From: Nemania diffusa
Lineage: Eukaryota > Ascomycota > Sordariomycetes > Xylariales > Xylariaceae
Direction: 5' to 3'
DNA: 64,000 bases
Assembly: GCA_038501195.1 (NCBI GenBank)
Contig: JBBPUQ010000002.1
Location: 186,001-250,000 of the forward strand
Under the pieces are notes generated by a model. The model was not told where the DNA came from. It did not search any database and worked only from the letters and a program-made list of their open reading frames with translations. Made by a program: the position numbers and the translations under genes. Shown here piece after piece: positions 23,801-36,431 of the stretch (position 1 is its first letter; each line of letters opens with the position of its first letter).

Positions 23801-25685
23801 TTTTGTATTTACTTTAGCTTTATATAAAAGTTTTTTTAAATTAAAAAAAAATACTAAAACTAAATGTTGTTTTATACTAATGTTATTAAAGTTAGTTATA
23901 AAATATAAAGCTTAATAATTAAAACTTTTAAAATATTTACTAATAGTTTATAAGCAGTATATTAATATTTTAATATATACTGTTTATTAATAACAGTTAT
24001 ATAATATAACATTATTAAAAATAAATAAAATATTATTTATTAAAGTATATTTATATAGTTTAATATAAAAGTATTATATAAAAATACTAATATAAAAAGC
24101 TAATAAAAAGCAATATATATATAAACAAGTAAAAAAAATCATTATATATATTTTTAAAACTTTTATTAATTATTTATAAAAATACAAAAAAAAAAACAAG
24201 CAAATATATATTTAAGCTTTTTAAATAATTTTATAAGTCAACTTATTAAATTATTAAAAACTTTTTTTTAACAACAGTAATAGTTTTTTATTATAATATA
24301 GCAAAGCTTTAATAAAACTATAGTAAAAAAACAAAAAACTTTAGTAATTTTTTTATTTAAATTATTTTTTGCTTGTTATTAACAAATATTAATAATATTA
24401 TAAATAAATAATATATTAAAAAAAAATAGCTTTAAATATATAATTTACTATTAAATAGTTAAAAAAAACTTATTAAATATTAACTTTATTTATAAACAAA
24501 AAACAGCAATTAATATATAAAATATAACAAATAATATATTAATTATAGAAATAAATGCTAAATATAAATATACAAAAACAAAAAAACTAAATATAAATAT
24601 AAAAGCTTAAAAACTAAATAATAAGCTAAAAAAACTTTAAGTTAAAAAGCTAAAACAAAAAGTATAAAATAAAAATTAGGTTTATATTATATAAATATTT
24701 AATAAAATTACAATATAATTTATTTATTAGTAAAAAAGCTAAACTGTTTATATAAAGCTTATAATATAATTTATATATTATTAATTAAATTTAAATAACT
24801 AGTTTTTATAATTGTTATAAAGCTTTAAAAGTATATATTAAAAGTTTTTTTGTAATAAACTATTAGATTTAGCTTATTTTATACTATGTTTTATAATAAA
24901 CAATTTATTAATAATAATACTAAGTTAAAATAAGTTTTTTTTTTATTAGCAAATATAAAGTTTGTAAATAAGTTTATAAAATTGCAAAATATAAAATAGT
25001 AAGTGCTTTTATTAACAAATAAACATATATATAAATTAAATAAATTTAATATATTTATATATAACTATATTAACTAAAAAAAATTAGTAAAAATAAAATA
25101 ACTAACAAATAAGCAGTATTACTAATAGTGTATAAAAAGCTATATAAGCTATAATAAAACGCTAATAAATAAAAAAAATTAGTAAAATATTAGTAAAATA
25201 TTATTAAATTTTTATATAAATAATATATAAATTAAAATTAAACAATTAATATAAATAGTACATTTATATATATAATAATATAAAAAAAAAATAAATAAAA
25301 AATATAAATAAAAAAAGTAAAATAAAAAGTATAAATAATAAATATAAAAAATAAATAGTAAAAATTATAAATAAAAATAAAAAGTATAATTAAAACAAAA
25401 ATTACTGTTTTAAAAAAAATTAATAAAACTTTAGTTTTTAGTTATTAAAAAAAAAAAAGTTATAAACAATATAAATAACAAATAAATAAATAATAAATAT
25501 ACAAAAAAAGTATATGCTATTTTTATATAAAAAAAAAAAAGTAAAAGTATAACTTAAAAAATATAAAGCTTATAACAATATATACAACAAGCTATTATTT
25601 AAAATTAAAATATTATTAAATAAATATTTAAAATAAATAAAAATATATAATTAATATATAAAAATAAAGCTTTTTTAATTAATTA

Positions 25686-25821
<136 letters not shown>

Positions 25822-26400
25822 TATTATATAATATATAAAAAATAAATTAAATATAATATAAATTATTTATAAAAATATTTAAAAATAAAATTAAATTAAA
25901 TTAAAATATTAAAAAATTATTATTATATTATATATATATAATTTATAACTTATAAATTATAAACTTTAATATAAAATAATATATTATTATTTAATTTAAA
26001 TATTATATAATTAAAATATAAATAATAATTAATAAAACTTAAGTTTTTTATTATTATTTAAAATAAATATAATATAATTAAAATATAATAAATAATTAAT
26101 AAAAATAAAATAATATACTATTATTTAATTTAAATATTATATAATTTAAATATTATATATTTTAAAATTTATTTAATAATATAACATTTTAGTTTTATTA
26201 ATTATATAATATTTTAATTTTATTAATTATTTTATATATTTAAAATATTAATAATAATTAATAAAACTTAAGTTTTTAATTATTATTTAATTTAAATATA
26301 ATATAATTAAAATATTATATATTTTAAAATTTATTTAATAATATAATATTTTAGTTTTATTAATTATTATATATTTTAAACTAAGTTTAAAAATATAATA

Positions 26401-26543
26401 TTTTAATTTTATTAATTATTATATATATTTAAAATATAAATAATTAATAATAAAATTTAAATATTATATAATATTTTAATTTTATTAATTATTATATATA
26501 TTTAAAATATAAATAATTAATAATAAAATTTAAATATTATATA
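26401..26543. repeat. 73-bp tandem duplication
   Basis: The unit starting at 26401 with TTTTAATTTTATTAATTATT recurs at 26474 nearly unchanged. It lies inside the AT-rich element and is fragmentarily echoed at about 26140-26360. Confidence 0.7.
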
Positions 26544-27540
26544 TTTTAAAATTAATTTAATAATATTATTAATTTATTATATAATTAAAATTTATATTAT
26601 ATTTTTTTAAAATTAATTATAATTTAGTTTTTTTAATATAATTATAATAAATATTTTTAAAATAATTTAAAAAAAAATTAATTTAAAACTAATTGCTAAA
26701 TATTTAATAAATAAACTTTGTTATTTAATATTTGTTTTTTATAATTATTTATATATTAGTATTAATATAATAAAAATAAAAAATTAAACTTATATTATAT
26801 TTTTTTTTTAAAAAGCTGCTTTATAGTTTTATTAAATAAAAAAACTTAGTAAATAAAACATTGATTTTATTGCTAACTTATAGCAATTTACTATTAAATT
26901 AAACTAATAATATTATTAAAAGCTAAATTAAAACTATAAAAACTTACTGCTAAATATTTAATAAATAAACTATTTTATTTTATATATATAGTTATTATTT
27001 TATAATATATATAAACTTGTATTGCTTAAATTACTATATAAATTATTATATAAATTAAAAACTACAAAGTTTAAAATATTATATTTTTTTTAATTAAGTA
27101 TTTAATAAATAAAACGTTTTTTTTTATAATTTTTTTTTTTTATAAATAAGTTTATATTATATAAGTTAAAACTTTTAAGTTTTAAAAACTTAAATCGATT
27201 TATTTTTATTAAATATTTATGTTTTTATTAATTATTTTTTTTATTTTTTTATTAATATAATTAAATAATATTATATTTTAAAAAAAATTTTAATAATAGT
27301 TTGTAGTTTTTTTTATAAATAATTTAACAATTAAAAATTTTTAATTTTTAATTTAAATACTTTATAAAAAATTTATTGTTATTTTTTTATTATAGCGTAA
27401 AAATAAAGCAGCTTTAATAAACTTTTGTTTTATTTTTATATAAAATATTTTTTAGCAAAAAATATTTAATAAAAATATAACTAAATTTTTTAAAATTAAA
27501 GCAGCAATTTTAGCTAATTTAATAGTTTTTTAAGTTAAAA

Positions 27541-27702
27541 TATTTATTAAAAATATATTTTAATTTTATAGTATAAAAACAGCAGTTAATTTAATTATTA
27601 CAAATATAAAACAAAAAAAAAGATTTTTTGCTATTAAACAACAAATAATAAGTTTAACTAAAATATTTATTAAAAATATATTTTAATTTTATAGTATAAA
27701 AA
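27541..27702. repeat. repeat spaced by 123 bp
   Basis: A roughly 40-bp segment starting TATTTATTAAAAATATATTT at 27541 recurs at 27664. Shorter relatives (TATTTAATAAA-type) appear at about 26701, 26954, 27099, 27463, 28602, 28751 and 28864, suggesting a degraded subterminal repeat array. Confidence 0.6.
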
Positions 27703-29294
27703 TAGTAGCTAGCTAAATTATTATAAATATAAAACAAAAAAAAAAAGTTTTTTTTATTAAATAATAAATAATAATTTAAATTTAAATATTTGTTAAAAAT
27801 ATATATTAATTTTTTTTATTTTTAATATTATTTTTTTTAATAGTTTAAATAATATTTTTGTTAACTATTAAAAAAAAAAATTAAATATTTGTTAAAAATA
27901 TAACTGCTTTTTATATTATTTTAACGCGTTATTTAAATCAACTGTTAATAAAAGTTAAATCTTTTTATGTTTTAAAACTTTTTTAATATTGTTTTTTATA
28001 AACTTTATAAAAACTTGTTTTAAATTTTATTTATATTAAATATTGCTTATTATAAATATAAATATAATTTAAAAAAAAAATTAGTAAATATTTATTAAAT
28101 AAACAGTTTAATTTTTTATAGTTTTTTTTACTTATAGTTTAATAGTTTTTATAAATTTGTAAAATTTTAACAAAACTATATATTTTAATTAAATTAAATT
28201 AATTTAAATTAAATTAATATAAATATTTAGTAAATATATTATTTAAAATTATTTATAATTTTTTTATTAAAACAAAATTTTAAAAAATATTTTTAAAAGA
28301 TTTTTTTTAAACTATTTAAAAAAAAACATAAAACTTTTTTTAAAGTTTAAAAAATATTATAATTAACAAAATTAGCTAATTATTATATTATAACACGTTA
28401 ATATTTTATATTAAAATAAATACTTAATAAATATATTATTAAATTTTAAATTTATTATATATATTTAATTAATTTAATATATTTAATTTATTTATTAATA
28501 ATTAAACTATAATATTTATTTTGTTAATTTTATAACTTTTAATATAATAAATAAAATTGTTTTTACTAGTTATATAAAAGTTTTTTTATAAAATTAATAT
28601 AAATATTTAATAAATAAAACTTTAAAAAAAGCATTTACTTTAAATTTATATAAAATATTGTTGCTTTTTTTATTTTAATTTATTATAAACTAATAAAAAT
28701 ATTTACTTAAAAAAACAATAACTAAATATTTTTATAAATAAATTAGCAAATATTTAATAAATAAAACTACTAAATTTTTATATTTTATATTTAAATATAA
28801 ATAAACTTATTAATTATAACAACAGTTAAAAATACTATTAATATTTAAACTAATAATAGTTAATTATATAAAGTATTTATTAAATAAACTATTTAAATTT
28901 ATATATTTATTATTTTTTAATAATTAAATTTATTAAATTAGTTTTTTATTAATATAGCTGCTATTATTATAATAAATAAAATAAATATTTATTAAATATA
29001 ATTTTAAAATTTATATAATATTTTAAAAAAAAGTATAAAATTTAAATATTTAAATTAAATATAATATAAAAACTTAATAAATAAAACTAATGAAAAAAGT
29101 AAAAAAAACAAAAGAAAAAATATAAAAAAAATATAAAAAAAAACTAGTAACATTTTTTTAAAATTTTATTTAATTAAAAAAACTATAAAGCACTACTTAA
29201 CTAATTTAAAATAAAATTAATATACTTTTTTTTTTTTTAAAACAAATATATATTTTTTATTTTATAAAGCAAGTATATATTTTTTACTTATTTT

Positions 29295-29440
29295 AATTAA
29301 GTTTAGCTTATTTTATAGCGTATAAATAAAAAAATCACTTGGTATAAACTATTGTACAGCAACTGAAGTGAGTACTTACCTACTAATTACTGTTTCTAGT
29401 TAGTTGCCAAGCCTTGTATGGTCGGATGATCTACAGTCTC
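29295..29440 (-). repeat. right terminal inverted repeat
   Basis: 146 bp, the inverse of 20701-20846, and less mutated than the left copy. Its outer edge meets the second copy of the 9-bp direct repeat. Confidence 0.85.
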
Positions 29441-29449
29441 CTGGCTGAC
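29441..29449. repeat. right 9-bp target-site duplication
   Basis: CTGGCTGAC, identical to 20692-20700 and in the same orientation. Confidence 0.8.
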
Positions 29450-30648
29450 TGACTGCGCATTGGTCTGATATAAGAAGCACCCCTCCTCCATCCTTTCATT
29501 TTCTATTAGGATGGATAATAAGGTAGATAATACTACGCATACGTGCATAGGTACAGTAGTAGTACTAATGCTGGTGGTGGTGGCGATGACGATAATAAGC
29601 TGAGGCGGTCTAGCCCTTTAATAACTGACTGTTTGCAAGGGAGTTTATCCATGCAGATAGCGGTGAGCGGGAGCATATTTTTTTCCCTCTACAGATGAAA
29701 AAGGTCAATCCCTCAAACTATGTAAAAAGAAAAGTAAGTGTCAAACGTGGGAGAAGTTGCATGTGAAACGAGTCGTGCACGTGTAGGCATGTACCTATCC
29801 TTGCATCCCGGCGAAAGGGAGGCTAGGGGGGGAGTCAGGGGTCGGTGATTGGCGGGCCGGATCGGGTGAGCAGATTTAACTGGTCAATTCGAGTTGCGGC
29901 TAGGGACCTAAGTAGTAAAAAAGGAAAGATACAGCAGGAGCGCTACAAGGAAAAAGGGAACCCCACAGGTTCAACAGATCTCAAAACTGCCTCTGAGTAG
30001 CCTAGCGTAGGTACGATACCACCAAGCCTGATCGTACAGAGGTAGGTACACTCAGATGGAGGAGATACACCTGCTCATACCTGAATTTTTGTTTTCGGCT
30101 CTCAACAACATGGTGATCCAATGAGATGCCGGGCATCTGCCCATTGACCTATGGCGGGTCCTCTACATGTTCACTAGCAGCCCACCATCGGGTCCCATCC
30201 CGTCTCTGTAGGTAGGTACCGGACCACACCAGGGAGGCAGGTACCTGCCTACATTGGTATTAGAATCTAGATATATATCCACTCGTTGTTGTACGAGCAG
30301 TCCCTACCCACTCGATAACCCATTTGTTGCACATTGCCTAGATAAAAAACACATCTTGACTTGCTGTCGTGGTGTAGGCGAGACCTGACAAGTTGACAAC
30401 ATACCTGCCACATCCCAGCGGGCAAAAGAAAAGAGCAAGAAGGGAAAAGAAAAAGGAACAAGCAGCACTTATTCCTCCTACATCTCCCTCCCGACACAGA
30501 CTATCACCTCTCATCTCTTATCCTTTGCAGCTTGGATAAGTAAGAGGACTGAGAATTGAGAGCCGGGAAAAGTGTGCGTGACAGCGAGACAGACAGGCAG
30601 ACAGGCAGACACACACAGACACGCATATACACGCATACCCGCACCAAC
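29450..30648. promoter_or_regulatory. upstream region of the desaturase gene
   Basis: No other gene is supported. Just before the start there is a CAGACAGG/CACACACAGACACG-type simple repeat (about 30585-30630) that probably lies in the 5' untranslated region. Confidence 0.45.
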
Positions 30649-32241
30649 ATGGCTTCCGCAACAGCTAGCGGTGCTGCGCGCAAGGGCAAGGCTGCTCGTC
30701 GTATGGTGACCTCGACTACTACGACGTCGACAACAGCTGACAGCGACACATCGGCCGTTGCCTCGCCTCTCGATTCCCCCCGACCCTCGGCCTCGTCCAC
30801 GTCGCTCTCGTCGCTGGCCTCGGACAGTGCTGACGCCGCCAAGCCCACGTTTGGCAAGCTCATCGACACGTACGGCAACGAGTTCCAGGTGCCCGACTAC
30901 ACCATCAAGGACATCCGCGATGCCATCCCCAAGCACTGCTTCGAGCGCTCTGCCGTCACCGGCCTCTACTACGTCGCCCGCGACATCGTGAGTCTCGGCA
31001 CCACGTTTTACCTCTTCCACACGTACGTGACGCCCGAGAACATCCCCTCGACGCCCCTGCGCGCCCTGCTCTGGGCCTTCTACACCTTCGCCCAGGGCCT
31101 CTTCGGCACCGGCATGTGGGTGCTGGCCCACGAGTGCGGCCACCAGGCCTTCAGCCCCTCCAAGGTCCTCAACGACACCGTCGGCTGGGTCCTCCACTCG
31201 GCCCTGCTCGTGCCCTACTTCAGCTGGAAGATCTCCCACGGCAAGCACCACAAGGCCACCGGTAACATGGAGCGCGACATGGTCTTCGTGCCCAAGACCC
31301 GCGAGGAGAAGGCCTCCCGCCTCGGCCGCCTTGCCCACGAGCTGTCCGAGCTCGGCGAGGAGACCCCCATCGTCACCCTGCTCATGCTCATCGCCCAGCA
31401 GCTCGTCGGCTGGCCCAACTACCTTCTGACCAACGTTACCGGCCACGACTACCACGAGCGCCAGAGCGAGGGCCGCGGCAAGGGCAAGAAGAACGGCCTC
31501 TTCAACGGCGTCAACCACTTCAACCCCAGCAGCCCCCTCTACGAGGCTAAGGATGCCAAGCTGATCCTCCTCAGCGACCTCGGCGTCGCCATCACCGCCT
31601 CCGTCCTCGTCTATCTCGGCAACAACTTCGGTTGGTCCAACCTCCTCGTCTGGTACTTCATTCCTTACCTCTGGGTCAACCACTGGCTGGGTATGTCATT
31701 TTTCATTCCTCCCCCCCCCCCCCCCCCCCCCCCCCCACTCCCCTTTCGTATTGTAGTCTATCTTCTCTGTCAATATATATGTGTTTATTTACCTGTCTCT
31801 ACCATCTAACGTGCTCTCTTTATAGTGGCTATTACCTTTCTGCAACACACCGACCCCTCTCTGCCGCATTACACGGGTGAGTCGTGGAACTACGTCCGCG
31901 GCGCCGCTGCTACCATCGACCGTGAGTTCGGCTTCATCGGTCGCCAACTTCTCCACGGCATCATCGAGACCCACGTCCTGCACCACTACGTCTCATCCAT
32001 CCCCTTCTATAATGCCGACGAGGCTAGCGATGCCATCAAGAAGGTCATGGGCCGCCACTACCGCGCCGACACCAAGGGAGGGTCCCTGGGCTTCATCAGG
32101 GCCATGTGGCGTAGCGCGCGCATGTGCCACTGGGTCGAGCCTAGCGAGGGTGCCCAGGGTGAGGGCAAGGGTGTCCTGTTCTTCCGCAACACCAACGGCC
32201 TTGGTACCAAGCCATTGAAAATGAGCCCTCCCGGGCAATAA
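30649..32241 (+). CDS. FAD2: delta-12 fatty acid (oleate) desaturase
   Basis: Membrane di-iron desaturase of the endoplasmic reticulum that converts oleoyl to linoleoyl chains. My model: 30649-31690 and 31826-32241, giving 485 aa. Seen: a Ser/Thr-rich leader (about 1-65), then histidine boxes HECGH (161-165), HGKHH (197-201) and HVLHH (397-401), LTNVTGHDYHERQ, hydrophobic spans between boxes, and the C-terminal WVEPSEGAQGEGKGVLFF block. The pattern fits fungal delta-12 enzymes better than omega-3 enzymes, though that split is by eye. The start is the ATG in ACCAACATGG; an upstream in-frame ATG at 30556 would add a simple-repeat-coded leader and is disfavoured. The intron (31691-31825) carries a run of 26 C (31711-31736) just after the donor. 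A long antisense ORF across this gene reflects its biased codon use. Confidence 0.95.
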
Positions 32242-33480
32242 ACGTCTCTAGCAGAGCATCATCCGTGGCCCTGGTCGGCCACGGAGCCGAAGCATGAAAC
32301 ACAGACCACTCGCAAGGGTTATAGTGTTCGGGCTAATCGTTTAGTCGACGCTCGATTTTTGGATATGGAGCATGAAGCAAAGGCGACGACAAAGGAGTAC
32401 AAGAAATGTATTGTCTGCCCCATTTTAACCTTGCAGGGAAGAGATGACGCGGTCGTGTGTGTAGATCCATCTAATCTGGTTTGGAGTAGATAAAGGCTCG
32501 GGGAACTTCGGAGTTTAGACCGTCTGCGCCTAGGTACTTGATGAAATGACTATTCATGATATACGGAACTTTCACGGTTATTACGAAGAAAAAGAAATTA
32601 GAAGCGTTAGAATGGGAGAACAGAAGTGAATTTTGATGCCTACTTAGCTATCCACCTACCTACCACCTACCTAGCTAGTCGGCTTCTAATCTCCTACACA
32701 CGTATATATAGGGAGTAAAGGGAATCAAAACTACACGAGAAACTCGAAAGAAAAGAGAATACGGGCCATCAACTTGTGGAAAAAAAAAAGTATGATACTT
32801 TAATGCCAATCTATCGTACAGGACACGAAAGTTCCTCGTAAATAAGTACGAAGTCTGATCCCAGTCTGATCCCAGGTCATGTTAGACCTTGATCAATACA
32901 TAGAGTCAGTACCTATCACTCGACAAATCGAAACTTGGCAGTTAAGTGATGACATCAACAAGCTTCTCGAGGGGTGTCCCAGCCTGAGTCCAATCAATTG
33001 CCTGTTTACCTGCTACCTGCCTAGATCGCTTCTAAACGCTCTGTCTGGACATTTGATTATCTACCTAGCCTACTTTATTATGTACACCTGCTAGTTACCC
33101 GCCGGCCTAGGTATTGTGTATGTAGACATAAACGTGTGTGCCACGTTGTTTCGTATCATACAGTTGCAGTGTATCCTAGTGAGTCTTCTAATTGGGGTTA
33201 GGTTCGATTCCTAACAGCGCTAAATGGTTTTCGCCTTTTAGCTCATCTCATACATACTATGCCACATGTATGCATGCATGCATATGCTGCCCATGGTACC
33301 TCGTCCTCACGTGGGTAGTCAGTACCTGCTTTCTTCCTTCATTACATCCCCGTTCTCGAATCCTCATGGTACGATTCCTCGATGAGCTGGTAAGGACTCG
33401 CTACCTGTAACATTACACTACTAGATAGAGCGTCATAAACAGGTACTGCTAGTATCTTTCCCACCAACGTTGACAACATG
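32242..33480. other. intergenic between desaturase and basic disordered protein
   Basis: No gene is supported. Several TACCTA/TAGGTA motifs lie near 32640-32680. A T-arm-like sequence at about 33199-33215 is discussed under rejected items. Confidence 0.5.
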
Positions 33481-35509
33481 CTATGACAGCCCCTTTTTGG
33501 CCTTCAGCGCTTTGTTGCGCCGCCAAGCCTTGCGGTTCTGATTCCGATGACGAGACGCCGATTTCTTTTCGTGTGAGCGTCTCCTCTTCTTCTCTCTTGA
33601 CTGTACACCCTTCTCGTAGTGAGTTGAGTGATCGTGGGCGTCATCGTGATCGAAATTTCGGTTGATATACTCGCTAGAGTCTAGCTCCGCTGCAGTAATT
33701 CGTTTTACGGAAGAGGATTTTTGTTCGGTGCGAGGAGAACTTGACCTACCCAAAACACTGATTCGCTTAGTAGGTGGGATAGATCCTTGGATTGTAGGAG
33801 TGGCGCGTTTCTGGGGGACTGGAGAAGGGCTAAACCCGTCACCTTCGCCAAATCTAACACGGCGACTCTCTCTACGCTCTTTGCCCCTATTCTCACCCTC
33901 GATGTTCCGAGGTCTCGCACTCGGACGTGGGGCTATAATCGGCCTCGAGGGAGAAGATGTAGTTAGGTAGCTAGATCGTAGCTCAGGGGTACTAGGGCTG
34001 CTAAGCCATGCCGGGAACTGGTCCAAGACTGCCTCCACGTCGCTAGCCGTCTCGTGCATGTCGAGGATATTAGCGAAGCTCCCCAAGGGAGGAAGGTTAT
34101 ATGTTTCCTTGTTACTATTGTCATTGGCATCATCGTCGCTCTCACTATCTGAGGAGAGGGTGTAGGGGTCAGCATAGGTCCCAGTGGAGGGGGTGGACCA
34201 AGTATGCGCTCGTTTCGTGGTTGCCGGCCGTTCTGGGGTTCGTGGGAGTAGCGGGAGAGTTGCAGTTCGTGGTTGTGGTGGCTCTTGTGTCTCCTGTTTT
34301 ATGCGTTTGGTAGTGGGCTTGGGTATAGGTATCGGCTCGGGGTGGCATGTAGATGCAGGCGGGGCAAACACAGTAGTAGCCATATCTGGTTGTGATGTAC
34401 TGCCTGTTCGAGCAACAGGCAAAGCGGTCGGTGTGAAGCCAAATGTATCAAGCTTCTTCGATCCAGTGTCCATCTTTCGCTGGCTGCCACCACGCGGAAC
34501 ATTAGAGTAAATCCGCGCCTTTACAGCTGGGAGGAACGTGGGAGGGAGTATCGGCCGTGGGTTTCTCAGCAATGCGGGATCGAGGCTCGTCGTAGCAATC
34601 GCAGTAGCACTAGCAGTAGGGGCGGTATTCTCCTGTGAGATCCCTGCGCTCATATATGTTTTCTTCTGTGCTGTTTCTCCAGCTTCTCCGCTTAACCGAG
34701 GCTATGACAAGTCAGCCGTCCATCGAATATACTTTATATGTCTGGCAAGCAAATATGGCTCAGCACGTACCCTTAATGGATGAATACCATTTAAACTGCC
34801 AGACAGCGCACGAGTAGACGGAGTGCCCAGTGGACGGTAGTTAAGTGTGTATGTGTTCATGCCCCTCGCTGATGAACTGCTTTGATGAGGCTCCAGGCCG
34901 CCCGTCTTCTTCGGTGAGCAAGTGTCTTCTTCTAAAGAGCTGGAGGGCGCAAGGGTAGAAGGCGTATCTAGCATAAGACGACGTGCAGTATTGGTATATT
35001 TTGCAGGGGCACAAATACTCGGCTTCCTTGTCGGGGTCTTGGGATTGGAACCACCAGAAATTTTATTACGTTGGGGAGTAAGTAGGCCCTATTACCAATC
35101 GTCAGTTGATCGGTTGATCGTCTCGCCAAGAAGGATTAGAAGGGGGCAAAAGAGAGAGAAAAGAAAAGGGAGGCTGACAGAAAGCTGACAGAAAGGGAAA
35201 TGAAAAGCAAGAAAGGAAATTGGAAAAAAGCTCGGACGGGGGACTGAAGCCCATTCTTACAGTAGTGACCATCCGACCCGTCGATGTCGATCGAGGTAAT
35301 GAGGGCGAATTCGCAGACTGACTACTCGAGCCATCGCTCAAGACGTCGTTCGAACCAACCCACTCAATATCGCTGTCATCAGAATCAATGACAATAACCT
35401 CTCTCTCTCTAGTCCTTTCTCTCGGTCGAAGAGGTGCAGACTGACCAGGCCTCAGGCCAACGGCACTCCTCTCCGCGCCCGCACCCCAACGTTGCGTAGA
35501 GGACGGCAT
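33481..35509 (-). CDS. disordered basic protein with SUMO-interaction-like motif
   Basis: Family not recognised. My model: 35509-35261, 35088-34771 and 34701-33481, giving 595 aa; all three junctions are phase 0. Seen: an acidic-hydrophobic motif EVIVIDSDDSDIEW near residue 40 that looks like a SUMO-interaction motif, long Ser/Thr/Pro-rich disordered stretches, an acidic Ser/Asp patch (SSDSESDDDAND), a short structured-looking segment around LPPLGSFANILDMHETASDV, and a Lys/Arg-rich C-terminus (KKRRRSHEKK ... KAWRRNKALKAKK) that could be a nuclear localisation signal. No enzymatic domain is visible. The start is the first ATG after the upstream stop; the listed frame continues upstream only to a TTG. 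A nuclear role is inferred from composition alone. Confidence 0.75.
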
Positions 35510-36431
35510 GCTTCTCAATGAGGATCAGTGAGGGTACCCGAGGCGTAGTAGAGGGCGCAATCGCGAAGCCAAGTAATACCCAATTCACGTGGTGGTGCTG
35601 GGGCATCGGACCTTGTTTACAAACCAGGGCCGAACCAGGACAACAGGAGGAGAGAGACAAAAACAGAAACAGAGAGGCCAATGTGGTCAAGAATTCGAGA
35701 GTGACCCAAGCATGATAGGCACGGAAACACAAAAAGGGGATAGGAAGCGTGTGACGGGAGGGTAAGACGAGAACAGCGTCTGAAGGAGAATCGAAGGTGG
35801 TCACAATAAGTAAGTGAGTGAGTGATTGAGAGAGGCTAATTGGGGATTGGATGTCATTTCCTCCCAAGGTAAACGAAGTGTACCTGCTCCTTGCTTTCTA
35901 CTAACGTACCTTCCAAGGCTTGCTGCACCTGCCTAAGTCTATTCACATGCTTCCATGGTTTTACATACCTAACCTTGAAGTGCATAAGGGTACGTATCTA
36001 ATCGTACTTTCTTATCAAGTTGTAAGTGAGTAGAGGCAATCACGAGTGTCAGAGTAGGTAGTCTGCCCGGATAATACAGTCCCATCGTACTTTAACAATC
36101 AACAAACTGGCGTGAAGATATCTACCTACTATCCAGATAGGGTCCCAAGTACCTAGCTAGGTAACAGATGCATTGAACTTTCATCACCACCAGACTAAAC
36201 ACAAGTCATCCAAAGTAGGTACATATAACGTGCGTTACGGTAAACCAAAACTGTACCATCCACAAAACCCGTCACACGGTATTCTCTGCCCAAGCCCAAA
36301 CCCAAATCCAAGAATAGCATGCTATATTTGATCATTTAGATAATCCATCCATATACCTGCCACCTAGTCCATGTAAAAGAATGATGTACCCATAAATTAA
36401 CATAGTTAGCTCGTCCGTCCCAGGTTATCTC
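35510..36431. other. intergenic between the basic protein and IRE1
   Basis: No gene is supported. The minus-strand ORF at 35409-35867 overlaps the first exon of the neighbouring gene in another frame and lacks protein-like features. Confidence 0.5.

Noticed and set aside
30511..31683. 390-codon open frame on the minus strand across the desaturase gene
   Set aside because: It is antisense to a clear desaturase, has Val/Glu/Gly/Ala-rich composition typical of the reverse of G/C-biased codons, and shows no motif.
33190..33225. tRNA-like T-arm (TTAGG-TTCGATT-CCTAA)
   Set aside because: The T-arm and B-box pair perfectly, but no matching acceptor strand, D-arm or anticodon arm can be placed upstream at the right distance.
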